Assembly: GCA_903772945.1 (NCBI GenBank)
Contig: CAICTM010000063.1
Location: 1-64,000, forward strand
Direction of reading: 5' to 3'
Length of the DNA stretch: 64,000 nt
Origin: Seminavis robusta
Taxonomy: Eukaryota > Bacillariophyta > Bacillariophyceae > Naviculales > Naviculaceae
The position numbers and the translations under genes are program-made. The notes beneath the pieces were generated by a model. The model saw nothing but the letters and a program-made list of their open reading frames with translations. It had not been told where the DNA came from and did no database searches. Numbering within the stretch: position 1 is the stretch's first letter; the number at the start of each line of letters is the position of its first letter. Below are positions 32,913 through 43,362 of the stretch, one piece after another.

Positions 32913-33306
32913 CCGAGAGCTTGGAGATGAATTGTAGCGTAGAAACCAGTTTTGATTAATTAAGTAGATAGATAATAATGTGAGAAACTGCTAGTAAGGA
33001 AAGACTTTGTTGACAATGACCACGGCTGCAACAAGAACACCCTCTCTACTACATGTATAGCTGGATGTGTGGAGAGGGCCGCCACTTGGCAATTGAAGTG
33101 ATGGGGAAGTTGGGCCGTTGTGTACCGGTACGGTATGGGTCGCCACAAAACATCTACGGCTACGTCTACATCCGCGGTGCCAATCACCTACAATGAAGAG
33201 CAGGGAATATGAAGACCTGACCTAGCTAGTTACTTACAATACAGAACCTATGAACCTATTCCTGGGGACGACCCTGCAATCTTACTCCACGAAGCAGACT
33301 TGTATT
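32913..33306. other. Intergenic, no recognisable gene
   Basis: No gene seen. TTAATTAA near 32956; ACCGGTACGGTA near 33124. Confidence 0.5.
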
Positions 33307-34282
33307 CTATTTCTTGATTGCCCCTTTGGATGATGATGTTGGCTGCACGGTCGCCTCGACGACCGCCGCACTATTCCTCTGTACCACGTCCAAGAATCGT
33401 TTGACAATTCCCTTGTCTTTTTCGGTGTCGAGTACAATTTGATATTCCAGCTCTTTTTCCTTGCCATAATTTCTCAATAGCACATTAACGAGGCTTGGGT
33501 GTTGTTTGTTGGTATTGCTGATGGGATTGACGGTAAAAGATGCCTTGTCGGGTTTGTCGAGATTTTCAATTTCGGCGGTCAATTCATGCAGCGAAAAAGC
33601 ATAGAGAGGAGATGGATCGGTGGATTCCAAAAAGACAAAGCAGCAACCTCCTTGAATGACGAGGTATCGTGCAATCTTTGTTGTTGAAGTTAATAAGTAG
33701 TGTTTGTTTGGCGAATTGTTGTTGTGGCAAAATGTAGTTGACCGAGTTTCGTTCGTTCGAATGAAGTGAGAATTGAAAAAGATTGAATCAGAAACAAGTC
33801 CATAATTCACGAGAACACAGGGTAGTACCGCAATAATTGACTCACTTCAGAGAATGTGATATAGTCTCTCTGATCAAAGAACAAGGGCATGACTACTTTG
33901 AAGAAATTCTTCTTGGGGGCTCCTCCTCGACAAATTCCGGCTCGACCTTCAAAATCGACGCCTTGTTGCCGCAATGTTTCCACTCCGATCTTTGACTTTT
34001 CCTTCATGGCACTGCATAGAAAACAAAACCACATAAATTGAGTAACGTCCGATTGACACAAGACGACACATACAAACCACAAACTCACTTGAGGGCATTC
34101 GCAGGAGCAAATTTGCGGGGATCATCGACTGTTTCCGCCCGCTCCACACACTTTGCAGGCTCCGCATATGCCGGTTCGACAGCCAGAGCAGGTTCCACAA
34201 GAGGCTCCGATGCCTCGGTGTGAGACGCTGGCTCTACCTTGACAGTCTCCACTTTGGGGGCCGGTGCTGCCAAATCCTTCAT
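33307..34282 (-). CDS. Three-exon unknown protein, PH-like fold possible
   Basis: Exons on the minus strand: 34282-34089, 34011-33846 and 33675-33307, total 243 codons including the stop. Introns are GTGAGT...CAG (34088-34012) and GTGAGT...AAG (33845-33676). The joined frame is open and gives ALNAMKEKSKIG and FSEIARYLVIQGGCCFVFLE across the junctions. The N-terminus is Pro/Glu/Ala/Val-rich and probably disordered (residues 1-65). The rest alternates beta strands (CCFVFLES, ASFTVNPI, LEYQIVLDT) and ends with a helix (GIVKRFLDVVQ), a pattern compatible with a pleckstrin-homology-like fold. That fold is a guess. An alternative ATG lies at 34393. No signal peptide or membrane helix. Confidence 0.65.
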
Positions 34283-35929
34283 CTTCTTTCGTGTTTTTTG
34301 TTCTTGTTGTTGTTTTGTTGTGCTTTCTTTCTTTGGCTTTTGGTTTGGGGGGGTGGGAATGGTGCTTGCGCCCCGTAACTCTAACCTTGTCATTGAGTTC
34401 TTTAGTAAAAACGCACACACAACCACGAAAAAAGGCAAAAAAGGCAAAAAGGCAAAAATTGGTCCCCCTACCGGTACGGTACAAGAAGCTGAAGATGGAT
34501 CTCTCAGCGGTAGGACTGGCTAGCTAGTACGGTTAGTACGGTACGTACATTATTTGTGCTTTCTACCCAAAGAATATCCCATGGTAGACGACAACATTTG
34601 GAGGAAGCAAAAGAGTTTGACTTCCCTTGATCTATGCTAGTACGGTATCATACTGCCCGAGATTTTTGACAGTGCCATTCTCAAAAAGTTCTGCCGTGAA
34701 TATTTTTTGAAGGAAAAGATGGAAATGGCTCGTGTGAGTTGGAGAAAGTTTAGACACCTTGCCGATTGCGCCAATCTTTAGACTACATAATGTAAGCGTG
34801 TAAGCTTCTTCCTAGCTAGAAGAATCTGCCAGATGCTGCCAATTGGTTGGGACCCTTCTTCTTGAGCGAGACCCTCCCCAAAAGTTTGAAAGCAATGCCC
34901 ATGATTTACTTTCCTTCAAAGCCTCAAGGACACATTGTAGCTGTAGAGCGAGCTGTAGCTAGCTAGTACTCGGTAACTTCCTTCCCTTAGCCTCTCCCTT
35001 CCTCTCTCCACCTCCTCCTCCCCGCGGGTTTCTTTCAACTGGCATCCGCTTGAAACTCGGAGTAGAAATTAATTTTCATAAGGTGCAAACAGAGGCCAAA
35101 GAAATTCCAAGGTGATTGGCAAGCTTGCCGCGGAATTTTCAAGCTGTTTCGTGAGCAATTCAATCTCTGGTTGTTGTCACGAAAAAGGGAGGCTAGACTA
35201 CATAGACTAGTAGGACGGTGGCTCAAACCAACTCTTATTGTCATATCTCAAGTTTTCCCGCATCATTTCCCATTTCCTAAAGATATGCGTTACGAGTTGT
35301 CCAAGGTAAGAGGTGGTAAAGAATTAAAAAGTGGTATAAAGCAGTAAAAAATGGTAAAGCAGGTGGTTAAAGGTGGTAAAGCAGAGGGTTGAAGGCGGTT
35401 GAAGTAGGTTGAAGGTGGTTAAGGTGGTAAACTGTGCACAGAGGTGGTTCAAAGCAATGCCAGAAATAGTAAGTTGATTTATTTGTGCCACCCCAGCTGC
35501 ACCCCCAGTCGCCAAGCAGGCAAGCAGGAGCTTGCTTCTAAAAAACTTGGAATCTCTACCTTTCTGTCTGTAACTCCTGTACTGTAACCGGAACATGCTG
35601 GACAAAAAAGATTGAGCCAATGATATGACCAAGAGTCACCGTAAACCCTCTTACCTCTTTCGTTCCCCCAGAGGACCGGTGTCATTTCTTGGCCTTGCTG
35701 CCTGATGTGTACAACCGGTACCTGGTACCAGTACCGGTACCGGTAGTCTACTAGTACCTCCAAAGCGAGTTGTCTCTGCAAAAAGCACAGCCAGATCTAC
35801 TACTAGACCTAGTCCAGTACGACTGTACTACCACAGTTGCATTACAACAACGATCAGGTCGCAAAGCAATTTGAACACAGAGCACTCTACCGTACTAGTA
35901 GCTATAGTAGTGTAGCTTGCAGCCAAAGA
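34283..35929. repeat. Intergenic with a degenerate GGTGGTAAAG minisatellite
   Basis: At about 35311-35450 a G/A-rich array of GGTGGTAAAG, GGTGGTTAAAG and GGTTGAAG variants runs on the plus strand, with no clean period. The rest shows no gene. ACCGGTACC-type words occur near 34470 and 35715-35742, and CTAGCTAG near 34518, 34812 and 34960. Confidence 0.55.
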
Positions 35930-38458
35930 ATGAATGACGACGATGATACCGACGACGAGAAGTCGCGTGAATCACCGCAACGAGGGTCGCCCGACACTCG
36001 TGGCAATCTCCTAGAAGAAGAGAAGATGAGGATTGCCTACCCAAAAAGCAGAGAACCTCAAGACAAAGGAGCCAACGAGAGGGCGCCAGACGGGCAACTC
36101 GCATCGGGATCAGATCTGTTGCAGCAGGAAAAGCTGAATGTGGCTTATCCCGCGGGTAGGTCCAGCAAGAATCAGCCCGGTGGCACCACCTACCCCCGAA
36201 ATAGAGAACCTCAAGACGAAGGGGCCAACCAGATGTCGACCGACGAGAAACTCGCACTGGAATCAGATCTGTTGCAGCAGGAGAAGCAGAATGTCGCATA
36301 TCCCACAGGCAGGTCCAGCAAGAATCAGCCCGGTGGCACCACCTACCCCCGAAATAGGGAACCTCAAGACGAAGGGGCCAACGAGATGTCGACAGACGAG
36401 AAACTCGCACTGGAATCAGATCTGTTGCAGCAGGAGAAGCAGAATGTCGCATATCCCACAGGCAGGTCCAGCACCACAGGCAGGTCCAGCACGAAACGGC
36501 CCGGGGGCACCAACACATCTACTGATCAAGAAACAGCGGCTGATGACAGCATCATTCAGATCTACGAAGTTGCATGTATGGATACCGGTACGTCGACCCA
36601 GCAAGGGATTCTTGAACGTGCCAAGCAAGGTGTAAAGTACCCAGGAAGGAATCAGAACCCACAAGCAGTCGCTGGGAACCCACAAGCAGTCGCTGAGAAC
36701 AGAAACTCGGTAACTAATCCATTCGCCCCCGTACCCGACTCGGAGCTTCCACAACTCCTTCCTGATGCTGTCCCTGTTCAGCGACTTCGAGCCTCCCTGC
36801 CCGGAGCCCACCATAGCGGCCACTTTCGGGACCCTGCCGTTCCTCCTGAAACAGAGAGCTCTGGCGATCCTGAGTTACTAGTAAACAGTACAGACTATGG
36901 TTTGGAGGACGGAGGCAATGACGAGGAAGCCGCCAACGAGGGCTTGGCGGTGGCAAACTTGGTGGATGAGCACCCTAATTTGCAAACAGCCTCGCCGGCA
37001 GAGAATGTTTCGCATACAAGAGACAAAGGAGACAAGGATTGGGTTGGACCGGTTGGTTTGCTGGGTGTCGTTCTCTTGGTTGTTGTTGTTATCGTCCTTG
37101 CTACTACTCTGAGCGCCAGGAAAGAAGAGGGGACACCAGATTTCATCCATACCCAAAGCCCCACATCTGCACCAACTGTCTTCGATCTGGAAACATATTT
37201 GCTTTCCTTGATGCCGGAGGGAACAGTTGAAGCCATCTTAGACAGACCCGGGTCTCCACAGCAGATGGCTTTCCAGTGGTTGAAGGAAGATATTGACAAA
37301 AATGCCTTCCTTAGCGAGGACCGAATCGAGCAACGATTTGCCTTGGTTACCCTGTACTATTCTACCGGAGGCAAGGATTGGCTGACCAACACCAATTGGC
37401 TAAACCATTCTGTCCATGAATGTTACTGGGAGATGAACGACGCTTTTGCCAGGAAAAGATTGTTTGCTACTCTCCTTCCTACATATCTGGAAGAATTCTT
37501 CCCACCAACTGAACCATCGCCCAATAAATGCAATGTTGCTGGTCTTTATGTGAATCTGTGGCTAGATGCCAACACGCTGGTTGGTCCCATCCCAGAAGAG
37601 CTTTTCTTGATGACATCCCTTCAGACTCTGTCAGCTGGTGGTCTTAATGAGCTTGGCGGCACACTCTCCACCCAGTTTGGTCTGCTCACTGATTTGCGGG
37701 GCATCTACTTGGGGTTCAGTGAAATTGGAGGAACTATACCAACAGAGATTGGAATGTTGAAAAATTTGAAAGCTTTTGACATCTATGGAAACAAAGAAAT
37801 CAATGGAAGTATCCCATTTGAGTTCTGGCAGCTTAGCACCATGGAGTATATGCAAGCTGGTGTCCTAAATTTGGATCCAGCTACAATTCCAACAAATCTT
37901 GACAAGTTGATGCCAAACCTCAGGTGGTATGGTTGCAGTGAAAGCAACCTCATTGGTAAGATTCATACATGCATGTGTCTCCAGCACATTCCAGAGCCAG
38001 CTTTATCAAACCCCCTTGCTTTCCTCTGATTAGGTACCATACCAACTGCATTTGGACAACTGCCAAATTTGAAATGGATTGCACTGAAGGGCAATTCCAT
38101 GTCTGGAGCTCTCCCCACTGAGCTTGGGCTGATTTCTAGCCTTCAATCCCTTTCCTTGCCTGGCAACTCTTTTAATGGTACCATTCCATCTGAACTGGGC
38201 CTTTTGTCATACCTGGGCCGTGTTGTACTTGAAGACAACAACCTCACAGGGACATTACCAGTTGAGCTTGAGAATTTGCCACTTCATGACCTTTGGTTGG
38301 AGGGCAATGTCCTGTCAGGAGTTGCCCCCGAAGGATTGTGCAACCTCACTGGCCCTTGCTACGTTCATGGTCCGAGCTGCAAAGCGTCAGAGAAGGATGG
38401 CCTCGTGTTTGACTGCAATGCCACCATGTGTGGCTGTGATTGTCCCTGCCCTGAGTGA
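35930..38458 (+). CDS. LRR membrane protein with cytosolic YP-repeat tail (two exons)
   Basis: Exons 35930-37955 and 38034-38458; intron 37956-38033 is GTAAGA...TTAG and rejoins NLIG to TIPTAFGQL. 816 residues from the ATG at 35930 (MNDDDDTDDEK); an upstream TTG is not a start. The N-terminal cytosolic part has two near-identical ~51-residue repeats (LLQQEKQNVAYPTGRSSKN, then GGTTYPRNREPQ) plus two or three degenerate ones. TM at about 375-397 (LLGVVLLVVVVIVLATTL). Ectodomain: pre-LRR region with FALVTLYYSTGGKDW and HECYW, then about eight LRRs with L-x-G-x-(I/L)P, and a Cys-rich end (VFDCNATMCGCDCPCPE). No signal peptide or kinase. It has the same layout as the larger LRR protein at 17.4-22.2 kb and is likely a surface receptor or adhesion protein. 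Confidence 0.85.
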
Positions 38459-38848
38459 ATACAAATTGCGATATGGTGTAGTTTTTAATGTCATTCATAC
38501 TCTGATCCATGGTTTCACCTTGCGCACGTACCCGACGGTACGGTACCGGTAGTACTAGTACAGTGTAGAGTAGGGAGATTATCCAGGGAAGCTAGCCGGG
38601 GCCAGGCTTTTTAAAAAAAAGCAAAGAAGAGTCAAAATCCAGGACAAGGTTCTGTGGGATGGATCAGGGGCGAGAAATTGAGGAACCTTGCAAGCTTATT
38701 GCAGATGTGCTAAGATGCGAACTTCACGTTGAATGCATAAATGTGTTTGTTTTAGGTTTTTAAATAAAGTGAAGGATTAGTTGGAGCTGTATGTACACGA
38801 GGCACCTGCTCGAGCTCATTGGAGGCTCAAGCTATAGGACACTAGAAT
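38459..38848. repeat. Diverged dispersed repeat, copy 2
   Basis: Positions 38565-38690, just downstream of the LRR gene, match the left edge of the window (1-130) in order of short blocks. An A8 run near 38615 breaks the match. No gene in the rest. Confidence 0.4.
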
Positions 38849-39628
38849 TTATGCACTTCGGGAAGAGATATAGCGAGGAGCTGCTCTTCGGGTGAAGGCA
38901 ATGATCGGGTAAGCCAAAGCGTCTGCATCGATGAAGGTAGAATTCACTCGTTTGGGACTTGCATGGTACGGGCAGATCGCACTGTTGTCCTTCAGCACGA
39001 TGCTGTTCTTTCGCCTCGGAAGCCTCGGAGGCAAGGCATCATTGCAGCGACAGTCCCCGTCTTCATTCGATCTGCTCAATGTCATGCCCCCTTCTCCAAC
39101 TGCATGCTCCTGCACAACAAAAGAGAGGGATGGGGCCACCGAGTGGCTGCAATAGGACACGGCGCTTGCGTCTAAATCCTCAAAGCAAATACTCTCTCTT
39201 CGTGTGGGCGGTGCCAGGACAAGGCCAGATCCCATTGTTTCGTCGTCTTCTTCGTTTTCCAGCAGTTCTTCCATATCGAGCTGGTCAGCCAGGGCTTTCA
39301 GTTCAGCTAAGTCAACGTCGATAGTTCGAAAGACAGTGGCTCTCCTCCGAGGTCTCGGCTCGAGTTCCTCCTCGAGAACGATGCTTTCTCGTCTCGTCGG
39401 AACCGATGGCAGGCCAACTGAACCATGGATTTCTTGCTGTTGGATGCTGATGCGGCGTTTCGGATGCTTTGGCAGGCAGTTCGCTTGCGAGGGGCATGAT
39501 TGAACTACGAGCTTTTCCCACCTGTTGGGATCTTCCTCCAGGAACGTAACAACCGAGTTGACGCCATCGTCATCCTCTCCAGAGAGCAAAACGTAGGTAG
39601 GCAAAGACATGTTGCTTGGGTGGATCAT
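38849..39628 (-). CDS. Small protein with repeated RRxS phosphorylation-like sites
   Basis: 259 residues from the ATG at 39628; a second ATG at 39610 (MSLPTYVLL) is also possible. Six spaced basophilic-kinase sites are visible: RRIS (S61), RRES (S82), RRAT (T98), RRES (S146), RRKNS (S209) and KRVNS (S230). Two sit in the same small repeat, P-TRRESI followed by E residues. The segment at about 103-130 (VDLAELKALADQLDMEELL) is a strong amphipathic acidic helix. No known domain, signal peptide or membrane helix. RRxS is the consensus for PKA-type AGC kinases, so this may be a multi-site substrate or a pseudosubstrate. That role is inference. Confidence 0.75.
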   Translation of the reverse strand: MIHPSNMSLPTYVLLSGEDDDGVNSVVTFLEEDPNRWEKLVVQSCPSQANCLPKHPKRRISIQQQEIHGSVGLPSVPTRRESIVLEEELEPRPRRRATVFRTIDVDLAELKALADQLDMEELLENEEDDETMGSGLVLAPPTRRESICFEDLDASAVSYCSHSVAPSLSFVVQEHAVGEGGMTLSRSNEDGDCRCNDALPPRLPRRKNSIVLKDNSAICPYHASPKRVNSTFIDADALAYPIIAFTRRAAPRYISSRSA

Positions 39629-41976
39629 GGAAACCGGCTAGCAAGAAGTGTGTTTGCTTTAGGAGCAGCAAACACAAAATTGTGAAACCTGCGAGTGCGG
39701 GCAAAGTTCCCCTGTACTTGGTCAAGCTGCAACCAGCCATTTGGGTCGAGGCAACCTGGGGGAGGCAGATCGCCACCATACACTGCTTTGCCACTGCTGA
39801 AGAGGTGGCTACGTTTGTTTGTGCCACTTAAGAGGAGGTTCAAAAATCTGCCGTGGGGCAACGTCTCAGTGGGTTTTGTACTACTAGCTAGCTGCCTATC
39901 TAGCTAGAAAGCTCAGTAGCTAGCAGCTCCCATGTCCTGATTGAAGATTCGATTCAAGAAGTGGCAAACCCACTTGAAAAGCCTTATTTTACGATGCTTG
40001 CTCGTCCACAACTTCGAAGCTGCGAAGTGGGCTCCAGCAAAAGTAGTGTCGAAGATTTATTGGGGCGTCATGTAGCCACAAAGTCAGTGGTGCACAACTT
40101 GGGTCGTTCAGACACCGTGGCATCCGAAACGGGTAGAGCAGTGCTCGACAGATGCAATTGATTCCCCCAAGGTGGCTGGTGCCGTGGTGTTAGCCAGCGG
40201 AGTGTTCCCTCCTGCAGTGGCCAGGTGGTCTTATTTTGGCTGAACTGGCCTATACATTATTCTGGTTGCCTCGGGATGATGAGCTTGCTTGACCCTCTAC
40301 CACAGCCAGATAGCTACTGGCTCTCGAGGAGGAACACGGCAAAGGAATAGCTAGTAGTGGACACCAGAAGCTTTCTTCAAAACGAGTTGTTTATGGACTT
40401 GGTTGTCTCTAGCTCAGCGCTCCGCCACCGCAGAAGAAATCGAATTTCTTTCGGGGGCTTTTTCTACAGTGGCATGGGGCTGGCAGTGTCGCCACTCTGG
40501 ACAAGTTTCTGTGGTGCCCAAGTGGCGAAACTGACTCTTGCTTGCGGGAGGAGTACATACACACATGTACTGAGTACTGATGAGCAGCGTACTCAGTAGT
40601 TGATTTGAGGGCAAGAAGGGGGAGAAGTAAGTGGTGGATAGGATTGCGAGTGAAAGCTGAAAGTTTTGTTGCGACTGGTACCAGTCACTGGTAATAGTAA
40701 AAACCACAAAGGGAGCATTCTGCTTGCATGTGATACGGTACACCCTCGTTTATAAGATACTACCAAGTGGGATGCTGCAAAGTGTTTCGATTTTATTCAA
40801 GGGTTGTTTTTCTAGCTAGACTGCCAGTAGCTAGCAGATCATCTTACTGAGCCACTGGTTTCAAGTAAGTGCTCCAACATTATCTTAACCAATTTGTTGA
40901 TTCATTTATTATGTGCTGCCACCGTACGTAGTACATCGTGTCTTTTGCCTCCATGTCCCTCTTGTCCAAGCTATTTTGTACCAGACTGTGGTGCTAGAGA
41001 TGCTGTGTCCCTGCCCTGAGGCGGTAGAAAATTCTTTTCAGAATACATGCATGCTCTACAATTGATACCACTACTATCTTACTAGCACTCAATACTCATC
41101 AGCCACAATGTCATTACTGGCACTCAATACCGTACTCATCAATATCTTACACAATGTCATGTAAAATAAATCTGAGTAGATCTAAACTTTTGCTCCAATG
41201 ACCAATGTGAGTACACGATTTCTCAAAACCCGGACAAAGAGGCAGCTACTGGTACGGTAGATCTACATGTTTAAATAAATGTACTGTACTCGAGTGCTGT
41301 ACTGTGCCTAGTTAGTACAATGCATGCGGCTGTAGTGACTGGGTGCGAGGCTACCTTCTAAAGGCTGCTGGTTCGCAACCACACTTACTTGCTCTTGTGA
41401 GAATGGTGTGTAGTGTCTGGGGGGTGGAGAAAATCAATACAGTACGATCCCATGCCCACCAGCTCTACTAAACACTGCCAACTGCCAACCACTCTTTCGT
41501 AAAACAGTGGTATTTTACCACTTCTTACCACTGTCTCACCTCTTTACCACAATATTATCATTGTTTACCACTGTTTATCACGTTGTTTTGGCAATGGTTG
41601 ACATTGCCAATGCAAACCTCTGTCATCAACCGCTGTCTACCACTGTCTTGGTCATGGTTTACCTTGGTTGGCATGGGATGGCACTGGATTTCTCCACCCC
41701 CCAGGTATAATACATGTCCTGTGGGAGCTCAATGGCTTGTCTTGAAGCTTCCGCCGGCTGACGATGAATTTTGCAGGATTGAATGATTCGATTCAATCAT
41801 TCCGTTACTAACAACTGTGTGGTGTGACTGGATTGTCGGTCGGACTTTTCCGCCGTTGCAATTTTCAACGCCCTGCCGTAAAGACTTGCTCTCACAGCTC
41901 TTCTCACAAAGTTAGGTTGGTTCCTCTCTTCAAAGCACAACGAATCCAAGCAGATACTAGTGTTTAGTAAAACAGG
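39629..41976. repeat. Gene-poor intergenic with a TTACCACTG-rich minisatellite
   Basis: At about 41505-41660 degenerate TTACCACTG/TTACCACT units recur, the reverse-complement sense of the GGTGGTAAAG array at 35.3 kb. No gene is recognised in the remaining 2 kb; short frames only. CTAGCTAG occurs near 39886, 39898 and 40813. Confidence 0.55.
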
Positions 41977-43362
41977 ATGCATCAAAGTCTCGATAATGAT
42001 TCGGCTGCAACTGGAAATCAACGAAGCAACGAGAGGACCACAACAACAAAGAAACGTCCTTCGGTGCTTGTTGACTACACCAAAAACAAGGCCTGCGTCT
42101 CCTCGAACGGGCTCTCTCTCACCCAAAGCTGCGGCGATTTGGGTCGCTCATCAAAGGAGGATGATCAATCTCAGCATCGATTGAGTCTCACCAATCTCGA
42201 AAGAGTTTTCCAAATTACCGAAGGCGGCCTTCCAGCAGCAGACACAGAGTCTAATGCCGCTGTTTCGTTCCGTGTTCGTCGAAGACAATCGGATAGGTTC
42301 AGACGAGTTTCTGCGAAGAGCGAAGGATCGAGCTACGAAAACTTAAGAAACTCTCTCCGAGACCTGATGAGCTCCGAAGAGAGTGATGATGAATCGGAAC
42401 CGAATAATCCTCCTGCACGGAGATGCCACACTGCTGACGGAATCATATCATCACCAACAGACGATAGACGCGCTCAGTTTGCGCAAATGAAACGGACGTT
42501 GAGCTCGGATCCGGCGCAAGAATCTAGCAGGCACCTTCGATGCCACAGTGCAAGAGATCTTCTGACCATGCTAGAGGAATCAGGCCCGCAAGCAGCCCAA
42601 CGACGCCGAGGATCCAGTCGCCAATCGTTTACCTCGTTCAGCGAGTCGACCAGTGACGAGAATACCACTGACGAAAGCTCCGTTACCAAATGCACGAGAC
42701 TATACAACTTGAACAACGTCGAAGACGAAACGCGAAGATCTCTACTGGCCGCAAGTCGATCTCAAAGCTCCAGCGCTCTGGACCCACGAACCAGACGTAG
42801 GCGATCCAAGCGTCGATCTCACGGCATATTGAGAAACATCATTGTTATTGCAGACGAGCTTTCACTGGATGACACCACCGAAAACACCCTCAACTCTAGC
42901 AAGTCTCGCGGATCCGTCTTGGCAGGAGCTCGTTCCCAGAGTTCTTCGGTCCTCGTTTCATCCAACGATGCATCAAACGACGACAAGGAAGCTACAGTGA
43001 CGAGAAGGCGTGCTCAAGGTCGCAAGTCTCATGGTTCTATGAGAAACCTTATTGCCGGCGGCAATTCTACGGACGAAGACTCCCAAGCCTCTCTTCATTC
43101 AAGTTTGGTGTTTACGCATCCCAAAAGCTGCAGGGATCTGTTCGCCCAAGGAGAAGCTGTACCCATTTCCAACGAAGCAAAGACTTCACGACGAAAGTCG
43201 TTTCGGCAAACCAATTCGTCGTCAGGAAGGCGCAACTTGATGTCCGCTGATGACGGTGGAAGCAAGACAAACGATATGTCTCACTTTGTCACAGGCAGCC
43301 GCATTCGTCGGCTGAGCAGCACGCGCAGCTCCTTCCGATGGGATGCTGGGAAGGCTGCTTAA
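41977..43362 (+). CDS. Family member D: LVDYTK/FVTGSRIRR protein
   Basis: 461 residues, ATG at 41977. Seen: LVDYTKNK at 31-38; SFRVRRR at 97-103; SSYENLRNSLRDLM at 118-131; acidic patch EESDDE; repeated motifs SHG(I/S)(L/M)RN(I/L)I (two copies) and AGARSQSSS-type copies; CHSARDLL and KSCRDLF; many R-x-x-S sites; FVTGSRIRR at 437-445 with 16 residues after it. Most like member C around the central block, where FRVRR and SY-x-x-L-x-NSL are shared. No signal peptide or membrane helix; probably disordered and cytoplasmic or nuclear. Confidence 0.85.
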   Translation: MHQSLDNDSAATGNQRSNERTTTTKKRPSVLVDYTKNKACVSSNGLSLTQSCGDLGRSSKEDDQSQHRLSLTNLERVFQITEGGLPAADTESNAAVSFRVRRRQSDRFRRVSAKSEGSSYENLRNSLRDLMSSEESDDESEPNNPPARRCHTADGIISSPTDDRRAQFAQMKRTLSSDPAQESSRHLRCHSARDLLTMLEESGPQAAQRRRGSSRQSFTSFSESTSDENTTDESSVTKCTRLYNLNNVEDETRRSLLAASRSQSSSALDPRTRRRRSKRRSHGILRNIIVIADELSLDDTTENTLNSSKSRGSVLAGARSQSSSVLVSSNDASNDDKEATVTRRRAQGRKSHGSMRNLIAGGNSTDEDSQASLHSSLVFTHPKSCRDLFAQGEAVPISNEAKTSRRKSFRQTNSSSGRRNLMSADDGGSKTNDMSHFVTGSRIRRLSSTRSSFRWDAGKAA

